From Caldilineaceae bacterium (GTDB taxonomy: Bacteria > Chloroflexota > Anaerolineae > Caldilineales > Caldilineaceae): a stretch of DNA of 37,487 nucleotides. The stretch is taken from NCBI GenBank assembly GCA_028819675.1, contig JAPPKT010000557.1, positions 1-37,487 on the forward strand, written 5' to 3'. Both the position numbers and the translations under genes were made by a program. Shown in pieces: positions 8,145 to 16,853 of this stretch. The notes beneath the pieces are model-generated. The model did not search any database and had not been told where the DNA came from. It was given only the letters and a program-made list of their open reading frames with translations. The number at the start of each line of letters is the position of its first letter. Positions within the stretch are counted from its first letter, which is position 1.

Positions 8145-9776
8145 ATGAGCGAAGGAATCATTCTGGAAGAGGCCCCGGACATCCATGAGCAGTTTCAGGT
8201 CACCTCACCAGCTCTGATGGTCATTTTTGGTGCTTCGGGTGACCTGGCTAACCGTAAACTGCTGCCGGCGATATATAGGCTTTCTCAACAGAGGCTTTTG
8301 CCGCCAAATTTCATCATTCTTGGATACGCGCGTTCACCCTTGAGTGATGACGAAATGAGACATCGAGCTCGGACCAGTATGCTGGCGAATCCTGAAGTCG
8401 AGTTCCAGAGTGCGGATTGGGAGGCTTTTGCCCCGCGTCTCTTCTACATTTCCGGAGAGTACGACGACGCCGAAGGCTTTCAACGACTGTGTGAGCGCGT
8501 CTCGAAGCTGGAGGAGACATGGAACATTGGCGGCAATCGACTTTTCTACCTGTCTACACCGCCATCGGTCTATGAACCCATTATCACTTGTCTAGGCGCC
8601 GCCGGCCTCGTTGAGCCTGCCGGCAGGCAGAATTGGACTCGGGTCGTTATTGAGAAGCCCTTTGGCAGCGATTTGCAGAGTGCTCACAAGCTCAACGACC
8701 ATGTTCTGTCGGTTTTTCAGGAAGAACAGGTCTATCGAATCGATCACTATCTGGGCAAGGAGACGGTCCAGAATGTGCTCGTCTTTCGCTTCGCCAACGG
8801 GATTTTCGAGCCGATCTGGAACCGCAACTACGTTGATAATGTGCAGATCACGGTAGCGGAGAGCATAGGTGTTGAAGGCCGTGGGGGCTATTACGAGAAG
8901 TCCGGTGCTTTGAGGGACATGATGCAAAATCATCTCCTTCAGTTAGTCTCCCTAACTGCGATGGAGCCCCCGATTGCCTTTGACGCCAAGGCAGTACGCG
9001 ACCAGAAGGTAAATCTCTTACAGGCAATTCGGCCCTTGCAGCCGGAGGAAGTTCCGGAATATGTAGTCCGCGCCCAGTACGGTGTTGGTACTGCCGCCAC
9101 GCGTCCGGTCCCAGCCTATCTCGACGAGAACGGTGTTGCTTCAGATTCCACAACGGAGACATACGTGGCCTGGCGCCTTGAAATCGACAACTGGCGCTGG
9201 CAAGGTGTCCCATTCTATTTGCGTACTGGGAAGGCGCTGCCGAGAAAGGCGTCCGAAATCTCTGTAACCTTCCGTCGAGCTCCTCATCTTCTGTTTGACT
9301 CCGCCGAAGGATTCGAGACCTCCGCGGGTCAGGCTGACCAGGGTTTCCGAGCAGCTCCTCAAGGGCTGCGATTGAACGGCGACAGCCTTAGTCGCAACGT
9401 CCTGACGATGCGCATCCAGCCGGATGAAGGGATTACACTCAAAGCACTGGCCAAACGGCCCGGACCGTCGGTGAATCTTACACCTGTCAATCTCGAGTTC
9501 ACTTACGGCCACAGCTTCGGTGAACCCCCTGACGCGTATCAGCGCCTTCTCCTGGACGTTGTTCTGGGCGACTCAACTCTCTTTACCAGGCGGGATGAAG
9601 TGGAGTTGGCATGGCAGCGGATCACACAAGTGTTGGATGGATGGCAGATGCAGGAAGAAATGGAGGCAAACGGGAGGAAACCATTCCGCCTGCCAAACTA
9701 TCCGGCGGGAACCTGGGGTCCCGAAGAGGCCGACGCTTTACTGGAAAGGGAGGGGCAACACTGGGTTACCGAGTAG
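8145..9776 (+). CDS. zwf: Glucose-6-phosphate 1-dehydrogenase
   Basis: Oxidises glucose 6-phosphate to 6-phosphogluconolactone with reduction of NAD(P)+, the entry to the oxidative pentose phosphate pathway. The nucleotide-binding motif [12 protein letters not shown] starts at residue 27; the substrate site RIDHYLGKE is at 198-206; EKPFGSD at 170-176; and the catalytic histidine is H263 in MMQNH. At 543 residues it is slightly longer than the usual 490-510, with about 20 extra N-terminal residues. A GAGAGG sequence precedes the ATG. The lactonase for the next step is encoded about 480 bp downstream; no opcA or gnd is in the window. Confidence 0.96.
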   Translation: MSEGIILEEAPDIHEQFQVTSPALMVIFGASGDLANRKLLPAIYRLSQQRLLPPNFIILGYARSPLSDDEMRHRARTSMLANPEVEFQSADWEAFAPRLFYISGEYDDAEGFQRLCERVSKLEETWNIGGNRLFYLSTPPSVYEPIITCLGAAGLVEPAGRQNWTRVVIEKPFGSDLQSAHKLNDHVLSVFQEEQVYRIDHYLGKETVQNVLVFRFANGIFEPIWNRNYVDNVQITVAESIGVEGRGGYYEKSGALRDMMQNHLLQLVSLTAMEPPIAFDAKAVRDQKVNLLQAIRPLQPEEVPEYVVRAQYGVGTAATRPVPAYLDENGVASDSTTETYVAWRLEIDNWRWQGVPFYLRTGKALPRKASEISVTFRRAPHLLFDSAEGFETSAGQADQGFRAAPQGLRLNGDSLSRNVLTMRIQPDEGITLKALAKRPGPSVNLTPVNLEFTYGHSFGEPPDAYQRLLLDVVLGDSTLFTRRDEVELAWQRITQVLDGWQMQEEMEANGRKPFRLPNYPAGTWGPEEADALLEREGQHWVTE

Positions 9777-10177
9777 GCGATCCTCTGGAATTACCGCAGA
9801 AGCCGCACCGTATCCACCACCTTCACAACAGTTTCCTTTTGCAACGGCCTCAGGCGCCCGAGGCTTAAGCTATGATAGGGAGCAAGAGTTGAACTCCTTC
9901 AAGAACAGCAGCCCAATTCTTTCGGGCTAGAAGGGAAGACTCTCACCGCTCTGGTTCTCGCCCTACCCCATGAAGGCCCCATAGTCGGAAAGTACTGTAA
10001 CCGGATTAGCCGAATGCCCTCTGATGGGTAGGATGTTTCCGGCCCTTGAGAACTCTGGCAGATACGGTGCCATCCTTGGGGCGCTGCTTGGTGACAATGG
10101 ATTTGCCGTCCGATGCGGCCGGGAACTCCGTAGAGGGAGGTACGATGCTTTGCTGCGAGGACGTTCACTCAGTAATT

Positions 10178-10205
10178 TTGGAATTCAGATACCAGTATAC
10201 ATAAT
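10178..10205 (+). promoter_or_regulatory. Candidate promoter for pgl-glgP
   Basis: TTGGAA (10178-10183), a 16-bp spacer and CATAAT (10200-10205), about 50 bp upstream of the chosen pgl start. It is a moderate match to a sigma-70-type promoter read by eye, with no experimental support. Confidence 0.3.
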
Positions 10206-10246
10206 CCAAGGCGTATAAGATTGCAACTATGGACGATTTCCTACAT

Positions 10247-10253
10247 GGAAGGA
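10247..10253 (+). promoter_or_regulatory. Ribosome binding site choosing the pgl start
   Basis: GGAAGGA ends 5 nt before the ATG at 10259. The in-frame ATG at 10229 has no such signal, so 10259 is preferred. Confidence 0.55.
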
Positions 10254-10258
10254 TTGGA

Positions 10259-11098
10259 ATGACAGGTTCAAACTTTGAGAGGCAGTCAGATTCCCGAGGA
10301 ATTGTGACAGGAGAAAGCGAAGACTTGGACAAAGAGCAGAGCCTCAGTCTCGGCGCGGCCTATCATCGGGCAGGTAAGGTCATCGTCCAACCCAACCGCT
10401 CCGAATTCGGCCTTGCCGGTGCGGGGATGATTGCGGCCGTTTCGTTGATCAGCATACAGGAGAGGGGCGCCTTCAATCTCGCTCTGGCAGGCAGTTCCAC
10501 GCCGGGCCTAGTGTACGAACTTCTGGCTGAAGTTCCTGATATCGACTGGAAGCGAACCTGCGTCTTCTGGAGTGACGAACGCTGTGTTCCTCTTGATCAC
10601 GCCGACAGCAACTATCGAATGGCACGCGAAACTCTGCTTGACCTGCTGCCGCAGTCACCAAGAATTGTGGCGCGGATGCATGTGGAACTGCCGCCGGAAC
10701 AGGCAGCAGGCGCCTACGAGGAGACCATTCGCGAAATCGTTCCGGCGGGAGAATCAGGCATCCCTCTATTCGATCTAATCTTGCTGGGAATGGGGGACGA
10801 TGGCCACACCGCAAGCCTTTTCCCGGGCTCAGAGGCTCTGAACGTAACCGACCGGATTGTAGCGGCAGACTTCGTCAGCAAGTTCAGTTCCTATCGCCTT
10901 ACTTTCACTTACCCGCTTCTGAATGCCGGTCGCCACGTCCTTATACTGGTCAGCGGCGCCTCAAAGGCGGACACCTTGAACGCAGTTCTGAAGGGCCCTC
11001 AGAGGCCAAAAGCACTTCCCGTTCAGGGCGTGCAGCCAACGAAGGGCCAGTTGAAATGGCTCGTCGACGCCGACGCTGCCCAGAGTATTCGGAATTAG
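10259..11098 (+). CDS. pgl: 6-phosphogluconolactonase
   Basis: Hydrolyses 6-phosphogluconolactone to 6-phosphogluconate, the step after Zwf. The family motifs are present in order: LALAGSSTPGLVYELL, VFWSDERCVP followed by DSNYRM, and LLGMGDDGHTASLFPGS, which carries the catalytic acid/histidine region. The chosen ATG follows a good ribosome binding site and gives 279 residues; the roughly 35 polar residues before the core (which starts at RAGKVIV) make it somewhat longer than the usual 230-260. An in-frame ATG at 10229 would add 10 residues. Together with zwf upstream and glucan phosphorylase downstream it forms a carbohydrate-breakdown cluster. Confidence 0.93.
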   Translation: MTGSNFERQSDSRGIVTGESEDLDKEQSLSLGAAYHRAGKVIVQPNRSEFGLAGAGMIAAVSLISIQERGAFNLALAGSSTPGLVYELLAEVPDIDWKRTCVFWSDERCVPLDHADSNYRMARETLLDLLPQSPRIVARMHVELPPEQAAGAYEETIREIVPAGESGIPLFDLILLGMGDDGHTASLFPGSEALNVTDRIVAADFVSKFSSYRLTFTYPLLNAGRHVLILVSGASKADTLNAVLKGPQRPKALPVQGVQPTKGQLKWLVDADAAQSIRN

Positions 11099-11131
11099 AA
11101 ACGAGCATCATCCTTATGGGAGCATTTCGCA

Positions 11132-13723
11132 GTGAAAATTGTTGGAAATATTTCTGTGCATCCTCCCCTCCCGCAGGCCATCCATCGGCTGCAGGAGTTG
11201 GCGTACAATCTCTGGTGGACCTGGACCCCTGACGCCCAGATTCTATACGAATCGATAGACAGAGAGTTGTGGGAGCGAGTCAATGAGAATCCGGTCAAGT
11301 TTCTGCGTACCGTGTCGTTGGAACGTCTGCAGCAGGCTTCCCGTGATCACGACTACCTGAAAATGTACAGTTCTGTGCTACAACGGTTCGACGCCTATAT
11401 GGAGGATGACGACGACACCTGGTTCAAGCGCAACTATCCTGAAAGGCAGGACGAGCTAATCGCCTACTTCAGTGCGGAGTTTGGATTGCACGAAGCGCTG
11501 CCCATCTACAGTGGAGGCCTTGGGATCCTCAGCGGCGATCACTGTAAAGAGGCGAGCGACATGGGCTTGCCTCTCGTCGGTGTAGGCTTCCTCTACCCGC
11601 AAGGCTATTTCACTCAACAGATTAACGCCAAGGGGGGCCAGGAGGCGATTTACGAGAAAATTGACTTCTCTGAAGTGCCTGCAACTCAGGCTGTGGATGC
11701 GGAGGGCAATCCGGTTGTCGTCCACGTCGATCTTCCCGGCCGGACAGTCTACGCCAAAGTGTGGAAGATACAGGTCGGTAGGGTGACTCTGTATCTGATG
11801 GATACGGATGTGGAGCAGAACGCTAACCAGGATAGAGAACTCAGTGCAAGGCTCTACGGCGGCGATCGCGAAATGCGTATCAGCCAGGAATACGTACTGG
11901 GCATTGCAGGTGTACGAACATTGAGAGCCCTCGGCTACAAACCGACTATCTGGCACATGAACGAAGGGCACAGCGCGTTCCTCAGTCTGGAACGTATTCG
12001 TGAGCTGGTGCAAGGGGGAATGGAGTTCGATGCAGCGGCGGAGATCGTGCGTGCGGGCAACATTTTCACTACGCATACACCGGTGGCCGCCGGTCATGAC
12101 GCGTTTCCTCTGGAGTTGGTCGATAAGTTTTTCTGGCAGTACTGGGGTCAAATGGGCATTGATCGGGAACGCTTCCTGGCGCTGGCCCGTCACGAGCATG
12201 AGTGGGGAACAGAGTTCAGCATGACCGTACTGGCTTTTCGCCTGAGCGCCTATCACAACGGTGTAAGCGCGCTTCACGGCAAGGTATCCAGGCGGATGTG
12301 GGGGAATTTGTGGCCGGGAACGCCAGAAGAGCAGGTACCGATCGGCCACATTACAAACGGCGTGCATACAGAATCATGGTTGGCCCCGGAGAAACGGTCG
12401 CTGTACGAGCGGCATTTCGGGGGAAGCTGGCTCGACGATGTTGACAGCCCCGGGGCTTGGAGAGGAATCAGACTGGTTCCCGACGAGGAACTCCGTTCGG
12501 CCCACCAGGCGTGCAAGGAGAAGCTGGTCAGATTCCTGCGCATGCGCCTGAAGAGACAGCAGTTACGTCATGGCGAAGGACACTGGAAGCTTGCAAGAAC
12601 AGAAAGCGTGTTCGACGCGAAGGCGCTGACGTTGGGATTCGCTCGCCGCTTCGCGACCTATAAGCGTGCAACGCTCGTATTTCATGATAAAGAGCGGCTC
12701 AGGCGAATCCTGAACGATCCGAATCGCCCGGTACAAATTGTGTTCGCCGGCAAAGCCCACCCTGCAGACGAATACGGCAAGGCGCTGATCGAACGAATCT
12801 ATCGGTTAAGCCAGGAGCGGGGTTTCTTCGGCAAGATCGCAATCGTAGAGAACTATGACATCAATGTCGCTCGTCACCTGGTCGGCGGTGTCGATGTCTG
12901 GCTGAATACGCCTCGCCGTCCTTTCGAGGGCAGTGGTACAAGTGGTCAGAAGGCGGCGATCAACGGGGCACCCAACTTCAGCATTCTCGACGGATGGTGG
13001 CAGGAAGGCCACGATGGCGAGAACGGCTGGGCGATCGGCGAGGAGCGGGAGTACAAGGACGAAGCAACGCAGGACGAGGCAGATGCTCTGAGCCTTTATG
13101 CGATTCTGGAAGAAGAGATTGTGCCTGAGTATTACGACCATCCTTCGGTTTGGACAGAAAGAATGCGAAAGGCGATAGAATCTTGCGGACCGCAGTTCAG
13201 CATGCGCCGCATGCTGGCTGAGTACACGCACTCCTTTTACGTTCCCGCGATGGAAAGCAGCAACGCTTACCGCGACAATTTTGGGGAACCGGCTCGACAG
13301 CTTTCGCACTGGAAGGAACATGTCCGCAATGAGTGGCAGACTGTCTATGTGGCCGTACCGGAACTTCCTCCTAGGCAGGCGATGACGGGGGATCCCATTG
13401 AGATTGAGGCCCTGGTCTGGCCTGGAAGGCTGTCCGCGCAAGATATTGCCGTCGAGCTGGTCACGTTCGCCAACCCTGACGGAGAGGAGGCGACGTTGCC
13501 GAACGCTGAGCAACTGCGGCCGGTCGCATTGCAGTCGGTTAGCATGCAGGCAGATATGCCCACGTACCAGGAGGCTGGCCACGATCCCAACGATGGCAGT
13601 GTGCGATACCGAGGCGTCTTTGTACCGGAGGAGACGGGAAAGTACAGTATTGGTGTGAGGGCGCGGCCCCATCACCCTGCTCTAATCCATCCACTTGAGT
13701 TAGGACTGAGTGTCTGGGCTTAG
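11132..13723 (+). CDS. glgP: Alpha-glucan (glycogen) phosphorylase, DUF3417 type
   Basis: Releases glucose 1-phosphate from glycogen or maltodextrin using orthophosphate and pyridoxal phosphate. The first 110 residues resemble DUF3417 (LAYNLWWTWTPDA), followed by AYFSAEFGLHEALPIYSGGLG, TTHTPVAAGHDAF and the cofactor segment GTSGQKAAINGAPNFSILDG, whose lysine K607 should bind PLP. Most relatives have GTSGMKAAING, so Q before the lysine is a small change. Length 863 fits this more compact, archaeal-like phosphorylase branch. It begins with GTG behind GGGAG about 9 nt upstream, 33 bp after pgl, so the two are probably in one operon. Its product reaches Zwf after phosphoglucomutase, which is not in the window. 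Confidence 0.93.
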   Translation: MKIVGNISVHPPLPQAIHRLQELAYNLWWTWTPDAQILYESIDRELWERVNENPVKFLRTVSLERLQQASRDHDYLKMYSSVLQRFDAYMEDDDDTWFKRNYPERQDELIAYFSAEFGLHEALPIYSGGLGILSGDHCKEASDMGLPLVGVGFLYPQGYFTQQINAKGGQEAIYEKIDFSEVPATQAVDAEGNPVVVHVDLPGRTVYAKVWKIQVGRVTLYLMDTDVEQNANQDRELSARLYGGDREMRISQEYVLGIAGVRTLRALGYKPTIWHMNEGHSAFLSLERIRELVQGGMEFDAAAEIVRAGNIFTTHTPVAAGHDAFPLELVDKFFWQYWGQMGIDRERFLALARHEHEWGTEFSMTVLAFRLSAYHNGVSALHGKVSRRMWGNLWPGTPEEQVPIGHITNGVHTESWLAPEKRSLYERHFGGSWLDDVDSPGAWRGIRLVPDEELRSAHQACKEKLVRFLRMRLKRQQLRHGEGHWKLARTESVFDAKALTLGFARRFATYKRATLVFHDKERLRRILNDPNRPVQIVFAGKAHPADEYGKALIERIYRLSQERGFFGKIAIVENYDINVARHLVGGVDVWLNTPRRPFEGSGTSGQKAAINGAPNFSILDGWWQEGHDGENGWAIGEEREYKDEATQDEADALSLYAILEEEIVPEYYDHPSVWTERMRKAIESCGPQFSMRRMLAEYTHSFYVPAMESSNAYRDNFGEPARQLSHWKEHVRNEWQTVYVAVPELPPRQAMTGDPIEIEALVWPGRLSAQDIAVELVTFANPDGEEATLPNAEQLRPVALQSVSMQADMPTYQEAGHDPNDGSVRYRGVFVPEETGKYSIGVRARPHHPALIHPLELGLSVWA

Positions 13724-13784
13724 CCGGAAGCCTGCGACCCGCGGAAGAAAGCACAAATGAGTGATCAGTGAAGTCATGTAGGGC

Positions 13785-13791
13785 AAGGAGG
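13785..13791 (+). promoter_or_regulatory. Strong ribosome binding site
   Basis: AAGGAGG, 5 nt before the ATG at 13797; one of the best Shine-Dalgarno matches in the window and decisive for this start. Confidence 0.7.
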
Positions 13792-13796
13792 CTCAG

Positions 13797-14705
13797 ATGC
13801 ACGTACTGATTACGGGAGGAACAGGACTGATCGGATCGGCCCTTGTAAAGAGCCTGGTCGATAGCAACAATGAAGTTACGATTCTGACGAGGTCTCCTGA
13901 CCGCCAGCGGTCCTTTACGTCGGAAGGCGTGCGATTTGAAAAGTGGGACGGGGAGACTGAGACCGGCTGGGGCCACCTGGTTTCCGATGTGGATGCAATC
14001 GTCAATCTTGCTGGCGCAGGGATTGCCGACGGGCGCTGGACTCCGGCGCGCAAGGAACAGATAAGAGAGAGTCGAGTGAAAGCCGGTCAGGCACTTGTAT
14101 CGGCAATCCGTAACGCAGAAGCAGTACCGAAGGTGGTAATACAGTCTTCGGCAGTTGGGTACTACGGGCCAGGCGATGATCAGATAATGACAGAAGAGGC
14201 CTCGCCAGGGACAGATTTTCTGGCGCGCGTGTGCGTCGATTGGGAATCATCGACCGAGACAGTTGAATCGATGGGTGTGCGGCGCGTTGTCATACGAACA
14301 GGCGTCGTCCTCAGCGCATTGGGCGGTGCTCTACCTCGAATGAAGCTGCCTTTCCGACTGTTTGCCGGCGGACCCCTGGGCAGTGGTAGGCAGTACTTTC
14401 CCTGGATCCACATCGACGACGAAGTGGCGGCCATTCGATTCCTTTTGGAGAACGAAGATGCGTCAGGCCCATTCAATTTAGCCGCCCCCAACCCTCCGAC
14501 CAACAAAGAGTTCGTGCGATACATCGGGAAGGCGATGGGGAGGCCGTCCTTGTTGCCGACTCCATCATTTGCGCTGCGTACCCTGTTCGGGGAGATGTCA
14601 ACCGTGCTACTGGATGGGCAGCGGGCAGTTTCAACCCGTCTGCAGGAAGCTGGCTACGAGTTCAGTTTCTCTGATCCTGTTGCTGCACTGCGTGATATGC
14701 TGTAA
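13797..14705 (+). CDS. TIGR01777-family SDR epimerase-like protein
   Basis: A 302-residue extended short-chain dehydrogenase/reductase of the TIGR01777 (YfcH, 'SulA-like') group. The N-terminal Rossmann motif ITGGTGLIGSAL (residues 5-16) binds NAD(P); NLAGAGIADGRWT and QSSAVGYYG follow, and FPWIHIDDE and NLAAPNPP are typical C-terminal signatures. In this family the catalytic YxxxK is usually replaced; here the YYG sequence sits at the tyrosine position without the lysine four residues on, so dehydrogenase activity is doubtful. The physiological role of the family is not settled. No functional link to neighbours is evident. Confidence 0.88.
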   Translation: MHVLITGGTGLIGSALVKSLVDSNNEVTILTRSPDRQRSFTSEGVRFEKWDGETETGWGHLVSDVDAIVNLAGAGIADGRWTPARKEQIRESRVKAGQALVSAIRNAEAVPKVVIQSSAVGYYGPGDDQIMTEEASPGTDFLARVCVDWESSTETVESMGVRRVVIRTGVVLSALGGALPRMKLPFRLFAGGPLGSGRQYFPWIHIDDEVAAIRFLLENEDASGPFNLAAPNPPTNKEFVRYIGKAMGRPSLLPTPSFALRTLFGEMSTVLLDGQRAVSTRLQEAGYEFSFSDPVAALRDML

Positions 14706-14795
14706 GATGCCCTCTTGATGGAAAAATGGATTTCGAAGCTGTTCTTCGGACGACGAGTCCGCTTTGAATCCAAGTTCACTGGGAGTTGAAACTGA

Positions 14796-15860
14796 ATGCT
14801 GAAACCTGTGGCTGAGCAGCCAGGGCAAGTAAAGAGCTTGGGGGAAGACAACAAGGGGAGATCCAGAGGATTCTCAGGGCTTTCGTCCTCTATGGTTCTC
14901 TGGGGAGGAATAGCGTTCAGTGGGTTATTCACTCTTCTCATCTGGGCGCTGGACTATCGCCTGGCAAGTATTGAGCTTCTGCCGGACACCGGCTACTCAT
15001 GGTACTATTGGAAACTTCCTGCCCCTACATTTTGGACGCGGGCCACTTCATGGGGGTTTTACCTTGCCCATCAACTTGCAATCTGGGCGATCATTTACTA
15101 TGCACAGGTTCTTCGTAAACATCGCTATACTAGCGGTCTGCATAAGGTCAATGTTTTGGCACTGGCTGCCAATGCCTCATTCATTCTTCTCCACCTGATT
15201 CAAACGCACCTCTGGTATGACGGGCTTGCCCAGGACACATCCGTCTCCAGCAGCCAAGGCGCAGTCATCGTTATGCTCGTTTGGATCCTGCTGATGGAGA
15301 ACAACCGGCGAGGCCAGTTTTTCGGGAAAAGGGTTCCCTTTTCTCAGGAAGTAGTTCGTTTTGCCCGCACCTATCACGGTTACTTTTTCGCCTGGGCAAT
15401 CATCTACACCTTTTGGTTTCACCCCATGGTCTCTACGTCCGGTCACCTGATCGGATTCTTCTACATGTTTCTGCTTTTGCTGCAAGGCAGCCTCTTCTAT
15501 ACACGTATACACACATACCGGTGGTGGACCTTTGCACTGGAGTTTACCGTGTTGGTTCACGGGACTCTTGTTGCCGTCATGCAAGGCAACGGCCTCTGGC
15601 CGATGTTTCTTTTCGGATTTGCTGGCATCCTGGTTGTTACACAGATGTATGGATTGGGTCTGTCTCTGCCGAGTCGTCTTCTCATACTCGGCGGATTTGT
15701 CGGCTCGGCTCTCTTTGTGTACGGCAATGTGGGCTGGCACAGGATCAATGAAATCGTACGGATTCCTCTAATCGAGTACGGGTCAATGTTTGTCCTTGCG
15801 GGTCTGTTCTGGCTGGGTTTGAGGATTGCGCGGACAGTCAAGCGGTTGAGGCACGCATAG
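14796..15860 (+). CDS. Ten-helix histidine-containing membrane protein, unknown function
   Basis: I do not recognise the family. The 354-residue product has about ten predicted helices (roughly 33-52, 85-105, 117-137, 153-168, 194-210, 213-235, 245-263, 267-289, 293-312 and 326-345) after a polar N-terminus of 30 residues. Histidines lie in or at the edges of several helices (H92, H133, H138, H194, H209, H217, H255), a pattern seen in heme- or quinone-binding membrane proteins but not proof of either. It is followed after 34 bp by menA. No strong ribosome binding site precedes the ATG. Confidence 0.75.
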   Translation: MLKPVAEQPGQVKSLGEDNKGRSRGFSGLSSSMVLWGGIAFSGLFTLLIWALDYRLASIELLPDTGYSWYYWKLPAPTFWTRATSWGFYLAHQLAIWAIIYYAQVLRKHRYTSGLHKVNVLALAANASFILLHLIQTHLWYDGLAQDTSVSSSQGAVIVMLVWILLMENNRRGQFFGKRVPFSQEVVRFARTYHGYFFAWAIIYTFWFHPMVSTSGHLIGFFYMFLLLLQGSLFYTRIHTYRWWTFALEFTVLVHGTLVAVMQGNGLWPMFLFGFAGILVVTQMYGLGLSLPSRLLILGGFVGSALFVYGNVGWHRINEIVRIPLIEYGSMFVLAGLFWLGLRIARTVKRLRHA

Positions 15861-15894
15861 TGCGACCTTCCATCGCGTAACTGCAGTCCTGACC

Positions 15895-16851
15895 ATGAGC
15901 AATCTTCACCCGGGCCAGTCAGCTGCTAGCAATTCCTCACCTGGACGGAATAGCTCCGCCAGATCGGAGGCAGCACTGACCAGATGGCAAATCTGGCTGC
16001 TGGCCTCCCGCCCGAAAACTCTGCCTGCTGCCATCTCTCCCGTTTGTGTTGGAACTTCACTCGCCTGGGCTGACGGGCATTTTTCCCTCGCACCGGCGCT
16101 GGCGGCTGCCGCCGGTGCCCTTCTTCTGCAGATACTCTCTAATTTCGCCAACGACTACTTTGATTTCGCAAAGGGCGTAGATACGCGGGAACGAGTGGGT
16201 CCCACGCGCGTCATGGCAGCTGGACTCCTTACGGCTGGGGAGGTGCGAATCGGCATCGCGGTTGTGCTAGCCCTGGCAGTTTTGGACGGGATCTACCTGA
16301 TTCTGGTGGGCGGTTGGCCCATCCTGGCTGTCGGTGTGGCGTCCATACTGGCCGCTCTGCTTTACACGGGTGGTCCTCTGCCCTTCGGCTATCACGGGTT
16401 GGGAGACCTGTTTGTCTTCATCTTTTTCGGTCTTGCCGCCGTCTGCGGAACTTACTTTGTACAGGCCGGCATGTTTTCGATCGACGTCCTCGTTACTGCT
16501 GTGCCGGTTGGCTTTCTGATCACCGCCATTCTCGTCGTAAACAATTTGCGTGACATCGAGACCGACGCACGGGCAGGCAAGAGGACGCTGGCCGTGCTAA
16601 TCGGCGCAGAGAATACGCGAAGACAGTTCCTTGCTTTGCTCGTCCTGGCCTACTTGGTCCCTCTCCTCCTCTGGCTGGAATTCGGATTTGGCCTTGCTGT
16701 CCTGTTGCCCTTCATCAGCCTCCCGCTGGCCGCACGCAGGGCCTCCTCCCTCTTTTCTGCCAGTGGGAAGGAGTTAAACCCTGTCTTGGCGGCGACTGCG
16801 CAGTTGTCTCTACAGTTCAGTATACTGCTGTCGGTCGGGATAGTGCTCTGA
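15895..16851 (+). CDS. menA: 1,4-dihydroxy-2-naphthoate polyprenyltransferase
   Basis: Membrane UbiA-superfamily prenyltransferase that attaches the isoprenoid tail to 1,4-dihydroxy-2-naphthoate in menaquinone synthesis. The first Asp-rich motif is NDYFDFAKGVDTRERVGPTR with D87, D90 and D96, and the second is RDIETDARAGKRTLAV (D220, D224); both bind the Mg-diphosphate. The VGPTRVM stretch is typical of MenA rather than UbiA. Eight or nine helices fit the 318-residue length. The first 30 residues are polar and not conserved in kind, so a later start is possible but none is better supported. The flavoprotein gene starts 2 nt after the stop. Confidence 0.92.
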   Translation: MSNLHPGQSAASNSSPGRNSSARSEAALTRWQIWLLASRPKTLPAAISPVCVGTSLAWADGHFSLAPALAAAAGALLLQILSNFANDYFDFAKGVDTRERVGPTRVMAAGLLTAGEVRIGIAVVLALAVLDGIYLILVGGWPILAVGVASILAALLYTGGPLPFGYHGLGDLFVFIFFGLAAVCGTYFVQAGMFSIDVLVTAVPVGFLITAILVVNNLRDIETDARAGKRTLAVLIGAENTRRQFLALLVLAYLVPLLLWLEFGFGLAVLLPFISLPLAARRASSLFSASGKELNPVLAATAQLSLQFSILLSVGIVL

Positions 16852-16853
16852 AG

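Larger units (their letters stand above)
9777..10258. other. Intergenic region, 482 bp, no gene recognised
   Basis: Short open frames on both strands here have no recognisable motif or convincing start. A GCCTC/GAGGC stem at 9847-9864 follows the zwf stop but has no T-run. The right end holds a candidate promoter for pgl. Nothing else was seen. Confidence 0.5.

Noticed and set aside
9847..9864. GCCTC/GAGGC stem after zwf
   Set aside because: Five base pairs without a T-run; too weak to call a terminator.
11456..12367. 303-residue minus-strand open frame inside glgP
   Set aside because: Antisense to a conserved phosphorylase whose motifs are all in the other frame; no protein-like features.
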